From positions 1 to 64,000 of the forward strand of contig NZ_FODV01000014.1 in the NCBI RefSeq assembly GCF_900110465.1: a stretch of 64,000 bases of DNA, given 5' to 3'. The stretch is from Halogranum amylolyticum (GTDB lineage: Archaea > Halobacteriota > Halobacteria > Halobacteriales > Haloferacaceae). Numbering within the stretch: the first letter of the stretch is position 1; every line of letters begins with the position of its first letter. Below the pieces are notes generated by a model, which did no database searches, had not been told where the DNA came from, and saw nothing but the letters and a program-made list of their open reading frames with translations. The position numbers and the translations under genes were made by a program. Below are positions 26,007 to 35,080 of the stretch, piece after piece.

Positions 26007-26516
26007 TCATGCCGGCCGTGGCCCCTCTACCAGCACCGCGAGTTGCTCAAGCGAGTCGGTCCACCCAGCGTGGGAATCCTCGGGCGGGATAGCTTCGGGT
26101 ATACCCTCTTGTCGAACTGTGATTTCGGTTCCCGAAGGGACCTCTTCGAAGGTGACCGTTACCGTCATCTCGCCGGCCATCGCCGGGTCGTCAGTCTCGA
26201 ACGTGTCGGTGTGGACGATGCGCTCGCTGGGGACCAGTTCTAGGTAGGTACCACCAAAGGTCGAGCCATACTCGGCGAACTCCTCGGTCTCTCCCGTGAA
26301 CGTCATGCGGAAGGTGCCACCCTCTTCGGGCTCGAGGTGGTGAACCTCAGCCGAAAATCCCGTCGGCGGGAGCCACTGGATTAGCTCGTCCGGGTTGAGG
26401 AACGCCTCGTAGACTCGCTTGGGTGGCGCCTCAATGATGCGGCTCACGGTCATCGTCCGCTCGCCGGCTCGGGTGTCGGTCTGTTGTCCGTCGTCATCGG
26501 TACCGGTGGTTGTCAT
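26007..26516 (-). CDS. SRPBCC (AHSA1-like) domain protein
   Basis: The 169-aa protein starts MTTTGTDDDGQQTDTRAGER and then shows the START-like fold: RIIEAPPKRVYEAFLNPDEL, IQWLPPTGF, FRMTFTGETEEF and AGWTDSLEQLAVLVE. AHSA1-type SRPBCC proteins bind small hydrophobic ligands; in bacteria and archaea they are often in one operon with an ArsR regulator, as here (4-nt ATGA overlap). Ligand unknown. Confidence 0.92.
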   Translation of the reverse strand: MTTTGTDDDGQQTDTRAGERTMTVSRIIEAPPKRVYEAFLNPDELIQWLPPTGFSAEVHHLEPEEGGTFRMTFTGETEEFAEYGSTFGGTYLELVPSERIVHTDTFETDDPAMAGEMTVTVTFEEVPSGTEITVRQEGIPEAIPPEDSHAGWTDSLEQLAVLVEGPRPA

Positions 26517-26851
26517 TGGCTTTCTTCCTCCAAGTGGATGGCCAGCGCGTCGAACCGGTCTTCCCAGAAGACGCGATACCGGGTGAGCCATCCGAATGCG
26601 GCGCTTAGGGGCGCTGCGTTGAGATGGCAGCGGCGAACGCGACCGTCCTTCTCGATGTCGATCAGGCCAGCGTCCTCGAGTACGTGGAGATGTTTCGAGA
26701 CGGCGGCGAGTGAGACGTCGTGCGGGTCGGCCAGTTCGCTGACGCTCTCCGGTCCGTCGGCCACCTGTTCGAGAATAGCACGACGAATCGGGTGCGCTAA
26801 CGCCTGGAAGACCGCGTCGAGATCGAGATCGTCCGGTGTTTGTTCAACCAT
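26513..26851 (-). CDS. ArsR-family transcriptional regulator
   Basis: 112-aa winged helix: AVFQALAHPIRRAILEQVAD, SVSELADPHDVSLAAVSKHL, HVLEDAGLIDIEKDGRVRRC. The metal-site motif ELCVC is absent (SELADP), so it is likely not a metal sensor. It is first in an operon with the SRPBCC gene. An AT-rich promoter lies at 26856-26895, and inverted TTCAACCA / TGGTTGAA around the start may be its operator. Confidence 0.9.
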   Translation of the reverse strand: MVEQTPDDLDLDAVFQALAHPIRRAILEQVADGPESVSELADPHDVSLAAVSKHLHVLEDAGLIDIEKDGRVRRCHLNAAPLSAAFGWLTRYRVFWEDRFDALAIHLEEESQ

Positions 26852-26897
26852 CCAATTGAATAATCAACGAGATAATATTTAACTATTTGGTTGAATA
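26846..26897 (-). promoter_or_regulatory. AT-rich promoter and possible operator of arsR-SRPBCC operon
   Basis: TTCAACCAT (26846-26854) and TGGTTGAAT (26890-26898) are inverted copies flanking the AT-rich stretch with ATAATATTTAACTA. One arm covers the start codon. Autoregulation is inferred. Confidence 0.4.
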
Positions 26898-27020
26898 CGA
26901 TCATTGGGCCTGCGAACCGGTATATGCGAGGGAGCAACAACGTCTGCGAAACTTACGCATCTCTGCGAGAGAGTGGCCACAATGGTTATCGCCTCAACTG
27001 CCCCCTTACTACTCTATCTG

Positions 27021-27920
27021 ATGCGAACCGAGTCTCCTCCCCCAAGTGAGCGGAATCCGAAGGATAGTGACAATCCGACGGTGACGAGCCCTGAACTCTC
27101 CACGCAGGAACAGGAGGCCTCAATCGAGACGCTGCGACGACTCGCTGAGCGTACCCCAGAGTTACTCGACGAATATTTCGGCTCCGGCCGAGGGGAGCAG
27201 AATAAACACATTCTCGACGAACTTTCGGACGTCGTTCGGGAGGCCGATCAGGTACTGGCGAGCGTCGACTTCCCCGCTCTGTTAGATAGCGTTCGTCTGG
27301 AAGACCTTCCGGACGCCATTGACGCGGAGAAAGTTCCCGGCGCGGTGACGAGTCTTCGTCCCCAGGACGCGATCCCCTACAAGAAACTGCTCGCAATTGT
27401 CGAGCTACGAGAAGCATTCAACGCCGTCGACGTTCGGGAATTTCGACGTAACCATCGGGAACTCGGCGTCGAAATCGACGACGTGATGGAGTATCTCCCG
27501 GCAGAGATAGTTGAAGAACCGGACGAAACCTCCGACGAAGATCTGGACGGGTCCACCGATTCGACGCCTCTCGACGAAGAAACGAAGTCCGAACTGCTCG
27601 CGAGCGACGTAGGGAAGCGAGTAGCCGTGCAGACGGAAATCGACGACGCCGTCGTGAAGTTGCGCGAGCACCTTCTGGAGGTCCACGAGACGGTCCGAGA
27701 ACAGACCAGTGCGAACGAGCTCGCTTCGCGCAGCGTCGACAGACCGAACTCACGGAACCCGACAGCGTACTCCACGCTTCCGAGCACCCGCCCCGACATC
27801 GGATCCGCGACTCGATTTGCGTCAATCCCATCCGAGACGCGGTATTCGTCGGCTCCAAACTACGAGCGAATCTACGGTAATCGCTTCCAGAAGTCCCGTT
27901 TCCGAAATCCGAACCGGTGA
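27021..27920 (+). CDS. Hypothetical acidic protein, 299 aa
   Basis: Starting at ATG 27021 (MRTESPPPSERN) the protein is soluble and acidic: a helical N-terminal half (ETLRRLAERTPELLDEYFGS, KHILDELSDVVREADQVLAS), a middle EFRRNHRELGVEIDDVMEYL, an Asp/Glu/Ser linker and a basic, Asn/Arg-rich tail (GNRFQKSRFRNPNR). No domain recognised. Frames on the opposite strand over the same region look like shadows. Confidence 0.7.
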   Translation: MRTESPPPSERNPKDSDNPTVTSPELSTQEQEASIETLRRLAERTPELLDEYFGSGRGEQNKHILDELSDVVREADQVLASVDFPALLDSVRLEDLPDAIDAEKVPGAVTSLRPQDAIPYKKLLAIVELREAFNAVDVREFRRNHRELGVEIDDVMEYLPAEIVEEPDETSDEDLDGSTDSTPLDEETKSELLASDVGKRVAVQTEIDDAVVKLREHLLEVHETVREQTSANELASRSVDRPNSRNPTAYSTLPSTRPDIGSATRFASIPSETRYSSAPNYERIYGNRFQKSRFRNPNR

Positions 27921-28031
27921 AGGTAAGAATCCATCCGTCGACCTCGTGGGCTGGCAAGCGCTTTCGTTTGACGAGTCTGGAAGACGTGGCAACAGCTGAA
28001 CTGTCTCAACAATCTCCGGCAGAAGAGCGCA

Positions 28032-28116
28032 TCCTCTAAGTTCAGCAGGCCGTTTCTGACAGCGTTCGGTGAGGTTTCTGCGAGCGTGCTGAACTCAGGG
28101 CGCAAGTCGGTCAGTC
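28032..28116. repeat. Dispersed 90-bp repeat, copy A
   Basis: Core: CCTCTAAGTTCAGCA, TTTCTGACAGC, GAGGTTTCTG, CGTGCTGAA and GCGCAAGTCGGTCA. The same order occurs at 29522-29615 and 31428-31515. Translated on the minus strand all read like FST-x-AETSP-(N/D)-AVR-x-G-(L/V)-LN-(L/I)-E, but no full gene is present. Confidence 0.7.
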
Positions 28117-28171
28117 CACAATCGGAAGTATTTGCTTCTTGTCCGATCTCACTCGATGTCAAAGACGCGGG

Positions 28172-28531
28172 TTACGGAGTGCCGATAAATCGATGTCGCT
28201 GAACGAGGTAGATACTCGATACGAGAACATTCAGTAGCGGGATGAACACGAACAAGTAGAGTAGGGTCGGCGTCCACTCAGACCGCTCGCTGACGTACTT
28301 TCGATCATGATAGAGCGCAAATGGCGCAAATAGAGAGACAACGAAACTCACGAGGATTGGTGCTGATGCAACCTCAACGAGATACCCAGAAAACTGCCCT
28401 CCGAGGGAGGGGGCGAAGGAGATGTTGACTAGCGTTATCGAGAGCCAGAGGAGGAATAGCACTGGAATCATCAGAATTGGCATCCACCACCTTCCAGAGA
28501 ACATCATTTGGCGAGCTTGTGTTGTAGACAT
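28172..28531 (-). CDS. Hypothetical membrane protein, three helices
   Basis: 119 aa with helices at about residues 15-37 (WMPILMIPVLFLLWLSITLV), 50-72 and 88-108. Short loops and no charged active-site residues. Not recognised. It stands alone between repeat A and the toxin gene. Confidence 0.6.
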   Translation of the reverse strand: MSTTQARQMMFSGRWWMPILMIPVLFLLWLSITLVNISFAPSLGGQFSGYLVEVASAPILVSFVVSLFAPFALYHDRKYVSERSEWTPTLLYLFVFIPLLNVLVSSIYLVQRHRFIGTP

Positions 28532-28695
28532 AAATTCAACTCAGTGATATCACTTGCGTGCAATCGGATAAATTTCTTCTGCTGAATAGAACCTCTGAGT
28601 CGGTCACGACACTTCGGCCAAGAATCAGATAGGTCCGGACGATTTGACTGGAGAGGGGTCTATGCTCCTTCGCCATTGGAAGCAGGCACGTCCGT

Positions 28696-29037
28696 TCAGG
28701 AGGAAATGTAGTCAATCACCTGGCTCGTCACATCCTCAGTACGGTCGTCCACGAGCGACGTCAGGTAGTGGTCGACGTCCGCAGCACTGTTGAGAGTCGC
28801 AAGCGACCACGGAAGAACGTGACTTCGTTCCCCGAGTGGGTCGCCCTCGTAGTCGTCGTCTCTGAGCGTGAGTGCCGCTTCGTGATAGGTCTTCGTGGAA
28901 ATCAGGACCGTGATGAGTTGCACGCCGTGGTTCGGGAACCGGGGAGTCCCCAGCACGAGCATCGGACGACCTTTCTCCGAGAGCGGGTCGGTCGCCCAGA
29001 CGATGTCACCGCGTTCCAGTTCTTCGAACGCAGTCAC
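28696..29037 (-). CDS. PemK/MazF-like toxin
   Basis: The 113-aa protein has an N-terminal beta barrel: LERGDIVWATDPLSEKGRP, MLVLGTP, VQLITVLISTKTYHEAALTL, LGERSHVLPWSLATLNSAA. The GDI-x-W/ RP-x-LVLG / S-x-VLPW order is typical of the PemK-MazF fold (mRNA endoribonucleases). It overlaps the upstream regulator gene by 4 nt (ATGA), as a toxin after its antitoxin. A decayed copy is at 3.2 kb. Confidence 0.8.
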   Translation of the reverse strand: MTAFEELERGDIVWATDPLSEKGRPMLVLGTPRFPNHGVQLITVLISTKTYHEAALTLRDDDYEGDPLGERSHVLPWSLATLNSAADVDHYLTSLVDDRTEDVTSQVIDYISS

Positions 29038-29393
29038 TGTACCTCTTCCATCTCCTCGGTTTGGAGGTCTTCAAGACACTCTTCACCGTACTGGTCGTCC
29101 GCCGTCTCGTGATGTCGGTGGAGCCGATAGGCCGACCGGAGCCGTTCTTCGTCGTCCGTGATCGCCCAGTACGGGCGCTTGTGCCGCACGAGCTCGCGTT
29201 CCTTCAATCGTGAGAGAATCGCACTGACAGCGTCCGTCTCCAGCCCGAGTCGGTCCGCAATCGTCGCCGCCTTCCACGCCCGGTCGTCATTCTTGTCGAG
29301 GAACAGTACGATTCGCTCGGTGTCGTTCCGCTCCTCGAATTCGTCGGCGTCAGCGTTTTCGAACTCGTCGATATCGATAGTACCGCTCGACAT
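29034..29393 (-). CDS. Winged-helix antitoxin of PemK/MazF-like pair
   Basis: 119 aa: acidic N-terminus (DIDEFENADADEFEERND), then a winged helix ERIVLFLDKNDDRAWKAATI, LGLETDAVSAILSRLKEREL, RHKRPYWAIT and an acidic C-terminus. Gene order and overlap with the toxin support an antitoxin and autoregulator. MarR/TrmB-like folds in this role are common in haloarchaea. A homologous remnant lies at 2.8-3.2 kb. Confidence 0.75.
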   Translation of the reverse strand: MSSGTIDIDEFENADADEFEERNDTERIVLFLDKNDDRAWKAATIADRLGLETDAVSAILSRLKERELVRHKRPYWAITDDEERLRSAYRLHRHHETADDQYGEECLEDLQTEEMEEVQ

Positions 29394-29521
29394 AGACTAG
29401 TGTTGGGACTGTTGGAAGATAGCTGTTTGGTGTGTTTGTTACTATCGACGGGAGCATTACCGTGCGCCCAGAAATGTGGGTGCGAGGTCACTCCGTGGGC
29501 ATCGCGACGAGTTGCTGCATA

Positions 29522-29615
29522 CACCCTCTAAGTTCAGCACGCCACTTCTGACAGCATCCGGGGAGGTTTCTGTGGCCGTGCTGAATACAGCGCGCGAATC
29601 GGTCACCATCGACCC
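29522..29615. repeat. Dispersed 90-bp repeat, copy B
   Basis: CCCTCTAAGTTCAGCACG, TTCTGACAGCATC, GGAGGTTTCTGTGG, CGTGCTGAATACAGCGCGC and GTCGGTCA-like text, as in copies A and C. It lies 5' of the flippase gene; the remaining 29394-29828 gap shows no gene. Confidence 0.75.
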
Positions 29616-29828
29616 GATTGGATCATTTGGGACCGCTTTCTCCTGACGCGATAACATCACGGTTTCTTTGACTCTCTAGCAGACTTTTGCCCTTTCTTCC
29701 CGAATGAGGCGGTGTAGTAGGTCAGTATTCACAGCGACGGTTACGGATGACTGTCACGGTCGCCACAGTCGGGGGGAAAATGAAGTTTGACCAACAGAAA
29801 TAAGTCAGTAGTCTGAAGATATAGCCCA

Positions 29829-31307
29829 ATGGATAGAAGTACCCTTTCTGCGTTCGTTTCCGTCATCGGGGCGAAGGCTGTCATCTTGCTCGTCGGCATC
29901 CTCTCGACGCCGATTCTGGTCCGGTTGTTCACCCAGACGCAGTACGGTGACTTCGCGTTCGTCTTCTCGCTGTTCAGTCTCCTCATGATTGTCGTCAGCT
30001 CGGGTGTCGGCGACGGGGTGCGAAAGTTTCTCGCGGAAGATGCCGACGTCGATCACTGGGAACAACACGTCGTCGGCTTCTTCTTTCAGATGGCGCTCCT
30101 CTTCTCACTGGTCGGGGCGGCGCTGCTCGTCCTCGGCGGCTATTTTCTCAGTGGTCGCTTCTTCAAGCCTATCTTCCAGACGTACTTCATCGTCCTCGGG
30201 ATCCTCGTCGTCGCGGCCCAGTTCAATAACTTCTCGCGACGCGTACTGATGGGATTCGGGCTTGAACGAATTTCGGAACCGCTCGGCGTGCTCGACAGAG
30301 CGCTCCTCTGGATTATCGGCCTCACGTTGGTGTACTTCGGGTTTGGCGTTACGGGACTCCTTACCGGATTTATCCTCAGCGGGACGGTCGTCTCCGTCCT
30401 CGGGATCGTGGCTGTCCGGGACCGCATCTCGCTGTGGGCTCTGTTCACTCCGACGCCCAGCGGGTTCCCGAAGCGAGAGTTCATGACATACAATGTGCTG
30501 AACGTGGCGTTGATACTTCTGCTGACCTCGTTGTACCACGTCGATATCCTCATGCTGCAACCGATAGGTGGGAGTGGGACGCTCGGCGTGTACAAGGGGG
30601 CGCTGAAAATCGCGGAGTTCCTCTGGTTCGTCCCCATGGCCATTCAGTCCGTGTTGTTACATTCAACGTCCGAACTGTGGTCGAAAGACGCGACCGAGGA
30701 AATCACGCAGATGGCGACGCGGACGACTCGCTTCGTCTTCCTGACGACGGCGTTACTCGCACTCGGTTTAGGGGCGCTCGCCGACATCGTCGTGCCACTC
30801 TATCTGGGGGAAAGCTATACACCCGCGGTGGTGCCGCTTCTTATCCTCCTGCCCGGAGCGCTCGGGTTCGCACTCGCGCGACCGATTCTCGCGATCGGCC
30901 AGGGGAACGGGGCGATGAAACCACTGCTCCTTGCTACCGGCACCGCCGCCGTCATCAACCTCGGTCTGAACGCACTCCTTATTCCGAGATACCGCATGAT
31001 TGGTGCAGCGGTCGCGACGTCCGTCGGCTATGGGTCGATGTTCGTCTTCCATGCGATAACGGCTCGGCACATCGGCTTCGACGCGCTGGCCGACATACGA
31101 CCGGTCGCGCTGTTCGTCACCGTGACCGTCAGCGGTGCGGCAATCTTCGGTCTGAACGCCGCGCTTTCACAGCCGTATCTGCGGTTGCTGGTCGTTCCGC
31201 CCGCAGGGTTCGCGGTTTTTACCGCTCTCACGATTCTTACCGGTGCGATCGACGAGCGCGAACTCGCGCCCATCTTCGACCGACTTCCCGTCTCCCTGAG
31301 TTCGTAA
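29829..31307 (+). CDS. Flippase / polysaccharide export (Wzx-like) membrane protein
   Basis: The 492-aa protein has 12-14 hydrophobic helices. It begins MDRSTLSAFVSVIGAKAVIL, LVGILSTPILVRLFTQTQYG, the usual start of O-antigen flippases (R-L-x-(T/G)-x-x-x-(Y/F)-G), and continues through VLLHSTSELW and LARPILAIGQGNG. It moves lipid-linked sugars across the membrane, for example for S-layer or pilin glycosylation or exopolysaccharide. No glycosyltransferases are next to it; it is bracketed by 90-bp repeats. Confidence 0.92.
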   Translation: MDRSTLSAFVSVIGAKAVILLVGILSTPILVRLFTQTQYGDFAFVFSLFSLLMIVVSSGVGDGVRKFLAEDADVDHWEQHVVGFFFQMALLFSLVGAALLVLGGYFLSGRFFKPIFQTYFIVLGILVVAAQFNNFSRRVLMGFGLERISEPLGVLDRALLWIIGLTLVYFGFGVTGLLTGFILSGTVVSVLGIVAVRDRISLWALFTPTPSGFPKREFMTYNVLNVALILLLTSLYHVDILMLQPIGGSGTLGVYKGALKIAEFLWFVPMAIQSVLLHSTSELWSKDATEEITQMATRTTRFVFLTTALLALGLGALADIVVPLYLGESYTPAVVPLLILLPGALGFALARPILAIGQGNGAMKPLLLATGTAAVINLGLNALLIPRYRMIGAAVATSVGYGSMFVFHAITARHIGFDALADIRPVALFVTVTVSGAAIFGLNAALSQPYLRLLVVPPAGFAVFTALTILTGAIDERELAPIFDRLPVSLSS

Positions 31308-31427
31308 CTCACTGTGGGGAATGCACCTACTACCTTCTGGAGACAAATTGGATATCGGAAGTGGAAGGTTTGCCGTGGAGTTCTACCGGGAATGAGACAG
31401 TGTCGCACACCACAGGCTGATGCTGAA

Positions 31428-31515
31428 TACACCCTCTATATTCAGCACGCTACTTCTGACAGCATCTGAGTAGGTCTCAGCGGTCGTGCTGAATAGAGCG
31501 CGCAAGTCGGTCACT
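31428..31515. repeat. Dispersed 90-bp repeat, copy C
   Basis: ACACCCTCTATATTCAGCA, CTTCTGACAGCATC, AGGTCTCAGCGG, CGTGCTGAATAGAGCGCGC, AAGTCGGTCA. Same direction as A and B. Its end overlaps the last codons of the next gene remnant. Confidence 0.75.
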
Positions 31516-32328
31516 CAGGTTGGCCGATACAATCGGCTGAAAAGGGGGTGCCACGTGCAGTGGATGCGGTAATCGAAGCACGTTAGAATAGTATAAGATA
31601 CTCATTACGACGAGACATACTCCGATAAATCGATAAAGCCACATCATCGCATTGGATGGTTCAGGCGACTTAGACTGTGTGTCACGCAAGGAGTCGAGGC
31701 CAAAGTGATAGATTGAGTTGGGGATGGATAGATACGCAACTTCGAGTAGCGCAAATCCAACCCCAGCGAGTAGATCCCTGGATACGGCGTTGCGGTACCT
31801 TCTCTGTGCTGGCCCTGAACCCGCATGGACACCGGCTGGCCACCCCTCAGATTCCGCCACCACGGACTCTGGGTGGTGACGATGAGGTGCCTCTATGGCG
31901 CGCATCACCTCGGGACCGCGGAACAGGTAATTCTCGTCGTCGTCACCGAGGTCGGTCCCCACCTCCCCAGCGCCCTTCACGTTCGCGGCCAGCCACATGT
32001 TGTACCAGAGCACCGCGAAGTAGAACACCTGCACGCGGATGTAGTACCGCGCCGAGCGCGACTTAGCCAAGAAATCCTCCTTCAGCTTGCGATAGCCGGT
32101 CTCTATCCCCCATCTCGCCCGGAAGTCATCGGCCAACTCCAACGGTGTCAACGGCATCTCTCGCTGTTCTTCGGTGAGGCTCTCCAGGTCGCTCTCCTCG
32201 TCGGCGTCGTCGGCTATCCAGCCGATGTTCGTGTAGAAGGCGATCCACTTGTCCTTCGGGTCGTCAGGCTCCTCCTTGTACAGCTTCGACTTCTTCTCCG
32301 ATTCCATCACCCAGATATACACAACCAC
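31477..32328 (-). pseudogene. IS4-like transposase fragment fused to a membrane-protein tail
   Basis: The first half (32328 to about 31900) is a transposase: ELADDFRARWGIETGYRKLK fits the IS4 signature (Y/F)-x2-R-x3-E-x6-K exactly, followed by FLAKSRSARYYIRVQVFYFA and VLWYNMWLA. The DD catalytic residues upstream are gone. The second half switches to a different protein, with GVGFALLEVAYLSIPNSIYH and a helix MMWLYRFIGVCLVVMSILYY near its end. The single 283-codon frame is thus a fusion of two remnants. Confidence 0.65.
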
Positions 32329-32330
32329 TG

Positions 32331-33242
32331 TCAGCCGATGACTCCGAATCGAGCGAGTTCTGCCCGGATATCTTGACGTTTCATCAGTGCGAACCCTCCA
32401 ACTACGAGGAGGAACCCTCCAACCATAGAGGGCGTGACTGGCTCACTGAACAGAAGCCACCCGAAAATCGCAGCAACCACAGGCGCCAGATACATCATGA
32501 GCGTCACCTCGAACGAGGGGCGACGCTGGAGCAGTGAAAAATAGAGCAGATACGCAACAACTGTCGAGAGAATACCGAGATAAGCGACTGCCACGCCAGC
32601 CATCAGTGGTACTTCACCACTCCACGTCTCTCCAAGTAACGGACTCAGCACATGCAATAAGACTGCACCGAGGGCTGCAGACCAAGCTGTTTGCACCGAA
32701 CTGGAGAATGACGTGTCGACATATCGAATCAGCACACTCGACAGCGAGATGCTACCCGCGCCCCCTACCAGAATTGCCTTACCAAGCAGACTTTCGGCAA
32801 ACGTAATCTCTCCGGACGGAACCAGCATAACCATCACACCGACGAACCCGATCCCCAAGCCAGCAATCGAGAGGGGGCGAAGACGTTCGCTGGGAAGCAA
32901 TATCCACGAGAACCCAGCTGTTAACACCGGCACGAGACTGCTCATCATGGCCGAGAAGACGCTCGTGGTCAGGTCCTGGCCGATATACCAGACTCCGTTG
33001 CCGATTACAGTCCACAACACACCCCCAGCGGCGATTGTAAGTACGTCACCTCGTGAACGTGGCCACCAGACCTCACTCTGAAGGACAACGTACCCAATCA
33101 TAATTAGGCTGGCCACGTCGAATCGCAACGCCATCAACAAAAGCGGGGGAAACATCGAAAGCCCGATCTCGGTAGCTGGAAAGATAGTTCCCCACAACAG
33201 TGAAAGAAGCCCCAAATCCCGAGCATCTCTGTATGAAGACAT
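32331..33242 (-). CDS. EamA/DMT superfamily exporter
   Basis: 303 aa with ten hydrophobic helices in two repeats. It begins LGLLSLLWGTIFPATEIGLS, has LRFDVASLIMIGYVVLQ, and the second EamA repeat ends in LGWLLFSEP-like text (IFGWLLFSEPVTPSMVGGFL). Family members export metabolites, amino acids or drugs; substrate not predictable. It lies 2 nt after the transposase fusion, pointing the same way. Confidence 0.92.
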   Translation of the reverse strand: MSSYRDARDLGLLSLLWGTIFPATEIGLSMFPPLLLMALRFDVASLIMIGYVVLQSEVWWPRSRGDVLTIAAGGVLWTVIGNGVWYIGQDLTTSVFSAMMSSLVPVLTAGFSWILLPSERLRPLSIAGLGIGFVGVMVMLVPSGEITFAESLLGKAILVGGAGSISLSSVLIRYVDTSFSSSVQTAWSAALGAVLLHVLSPLLGETWSGEVPLMAGVAVAYLGILSTVVAYLLYFSLLQRRPSFEVTLMMYLAPVVAAIFGWLLFSEPVTPSMVGGFLLVVGGFALMKRQDIRAELARFGVIG

Positions 33243-33346
33243 TCTGTTCTCACCGTGATTTTATAACCTGATCAGCACTCCACGTCATGTGGTAGACTCC
33301 ACGCCGCGCCGTTGTTTCCTGGATTGTACTTGAATACTCATGTTAG

Positions 33347-33649
33347 CTAGAGGGACTCTGTAAGACCGCCATCGACGCGGATGTTCTGTCCGGTGATGTA
33401 ACTTGATTCGGGAGAGAGTAGATACGCAACTGCGTCGGCTATCTCCTTTGTTTGTGCCGGTCGTCCCATTGGGATTTGCGCTTTTGTCTCCTCCTCTACC
33501 TCCCAACTGTCGGTGAATCCTGGCTGCACTGCGCTTCCCGACCGCGAAAGGAGAACTGGTGTGTATCCGTCTTCGCTCAGCTTTCGCGCACATGCCGCGC
33601 CGATTCCACTGCCGGCAGCAGTTACCACAGCGACCTTTTGTTGACCCAT
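33347..33649 (-). pseudogene. Short-chain dehydrogenase with large internal deletion
   Basis: The frame starts MGQQKVAVVTAAGSGIGAAC (the TGxxxGIG cofactor loop, here TAAGSGIG) and goes to PVLLSRSGSAV. It then jumps to KAQIPMGRPAQTKEIADAVA, SPESSYITGQNIRVDGGLT, which is the C-terminal end of the family. About 140 residues, including the catalytic Ser and Y-x3-K, are missing, yet the frame is kept. The product would be about 100 aa and inactive as a dehydrogenase. Confidence 0.75.
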
Positions 33650-33742
33650 ACGCCGCATATCCAGGCCAGTAGTATAGGCGAGCAACCTGCTATAGCAGGT
33701 ACAAACCCATCTCGTTTTCAACGGTTACCGCTAAATACGAAT

Positions 33743-34450
33743 ATGAATGCGAACGAGTCTGCGGAAACACTTCGGCTCACATTAGAGGTTTGGCATCCCG
33801 GTTGTTGGGTTCTGGATGTGACGTCACAGGTTGATGTCGGCTGCCTTGGATACGCAATCTACACTCGAGAGGGTGGCAGAGCAAGCACTCACTACACCGT
33901 CTATGGCAACGATCAGGACGTTATTGAGGAGGGGCTTTCATTGATTCGAGACCATCCATCAGTATACTCGGTTTCGGAAATGACCCAAGGGTATCGACAA
34001 GGTCCCTCCCCGACACCTGGTAATACAACCCGTGACCTGTTAGTCGAACACGACGGAAAGACACAAATCAGCGATGCGTTCACGTCTCGTGGATTCGTGT
34101 ATGGGGCACCTGCTGATGCCTTCGGAGATACCGAACGCTGGACTGTCCTTTCGAACGCCAGTCGGGAGATGATTCAATCATTGCTTGATGAAATTCGAGA
34201 CGAAAGAGAGGCAGAGATTTTTGTCGAGTCAATTGCACGTGCCAGTCGTGCCGAGACTCCGGATTCACTTCCTCTCGACCTGCTCTCGCATCGCCAGCGC
34301 GAAGTCTTCCAACTTGCACGCAAACGAGGCTACTATCAGCACCCAAAGGCCATCACAGCGGGAGAACTGGCTGCAGAGTTGGGTATCACGACCTCTACGT
34401 TCCACGAACATCTGCACAAGGCAGAAGCGAAAGTACTTGACTTGTCGTAG
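33743..34450 (+). CDS. HTH-10 (bacterio-opsin activator type) regulator
   Basis: The 235-aa protein (start MNANESAETLRLTLEVWHPG) has an N-terminal ACT-like sensor domain (LDVTSQVDVGCLGYAIY) and a C-terminal HTH-10 domain: LSHRQREVFQLARKRGYYQH, AITAGELAAELGITTSTFHE, HLHKAEAKVL. This layout is typical of a large haloarchaeal regulator family. It is divergent from the dehydrogenase remnant, a likely former target. The TAAATACGA stretch at 33733 could be its TATA element only if the start is further downstream. Confidence 0.9.
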   Translation: MNANESAETLRLTLEVWHPGCWVLDVTSQVDVGCLGYAIYTREGGRASTHYTVYGNDQDVIEEGLSLIRDHPSVYSVSEMTQGYRQGPSPTPGNTTRDLLVEHDGKTQISDAFTSRGFVYGAPADAFGDTERWTVLSNASREMIQSLLDEIRDEREAEIFVESIARASRAETPDSLPLDLLSHRQREVFQLARKRGYYQHPKAITAGELAAELGITTSTFHEHLHKAEAKVLDLS

Positions 34451-34570
34451 GATCTGACCAGATGAATTTGAGGGCACTGGCTGGTCAGGCCAGTTTGAGA
34501 AGCGAGCAGTTCGTAGGTTTAGTGCTTTGATCAACCTAGAACTGCTCACAGAGACGTTAGAAGAAACGAG

Positions 34571-34838
34571 CTACTGCTGAAGCCGGGCCCTCACCACCGA
34601 CCGAAGTTCATCTACATGGACGTCCGTCAGTTGTGAATCTTCTTGAAACGTCTCAATAATCGTGTTCGGTGTCTCCCCAAACGTGAACTCAAGGTAGCTT
34701 CCCGAGTGGGGTCCTGACTTTTCCGCTCGGTCTTTGTCACGGGCCCAGTCGGTGTCTGCATGACGGGGCAGCGAACAAACGACGACACAGGCAACGAGTC
34801 TCTCAACCCCCTCTAGACTGCGACGGCGCAGTCAGGCA
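34571..34838 (-). pseudogene. C-terminal remnant of unknown protein
   Basis: Minus-strand frame: VERLVACVVVCSLPRHADTD, DKDRAEKSGPHSGSYLEFTF, GETPNTIIETFQEDSQLTDV, ending DELRSVVRARLQQ. The codon use and composition look real but there is no start. A second open piece on the same strand (about 34866-34960: RSPAQRAVRDAYTESWENEH) may be part of another end. The rest of 34451-35053 is AT-rich, with the promoter of the next gene near 35020. Confidence 0.4.
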
Positions 34839-35080
34839 CCTGGCAGACGGACACCAGTTCAGGAGGCTAAATCGGTGTTGGTGTGCTCGTTCTCCCAACT
34901 CTCAGTATACGCGTCTCGAACTGCTCTTTGAGCAGGGCTACGAGCCTCAGAGACAGCACTTACTACGACTTACTCGCTTCTCAAAAGATCTGAATTAGAT
35001 AATACCCTCTTCGATATAATAACTATTCTACTACATCCTTAGATATAAGTCAAATGTGGCATAAGTTAGCATGCAATACC

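Noticed and set aside
25555..26247. 230-codon plus frame through the FAD-oxidase remnant
   Set aside because: Only the middle 80 codons resemble a protein; the rest is antisense of the SRPBCC gene.
30434..31420. 328-codon frame overlapping the flippase gene
   Set aside because: Arg-rich shadow frame; the flippase frame has the expected membrane helices.
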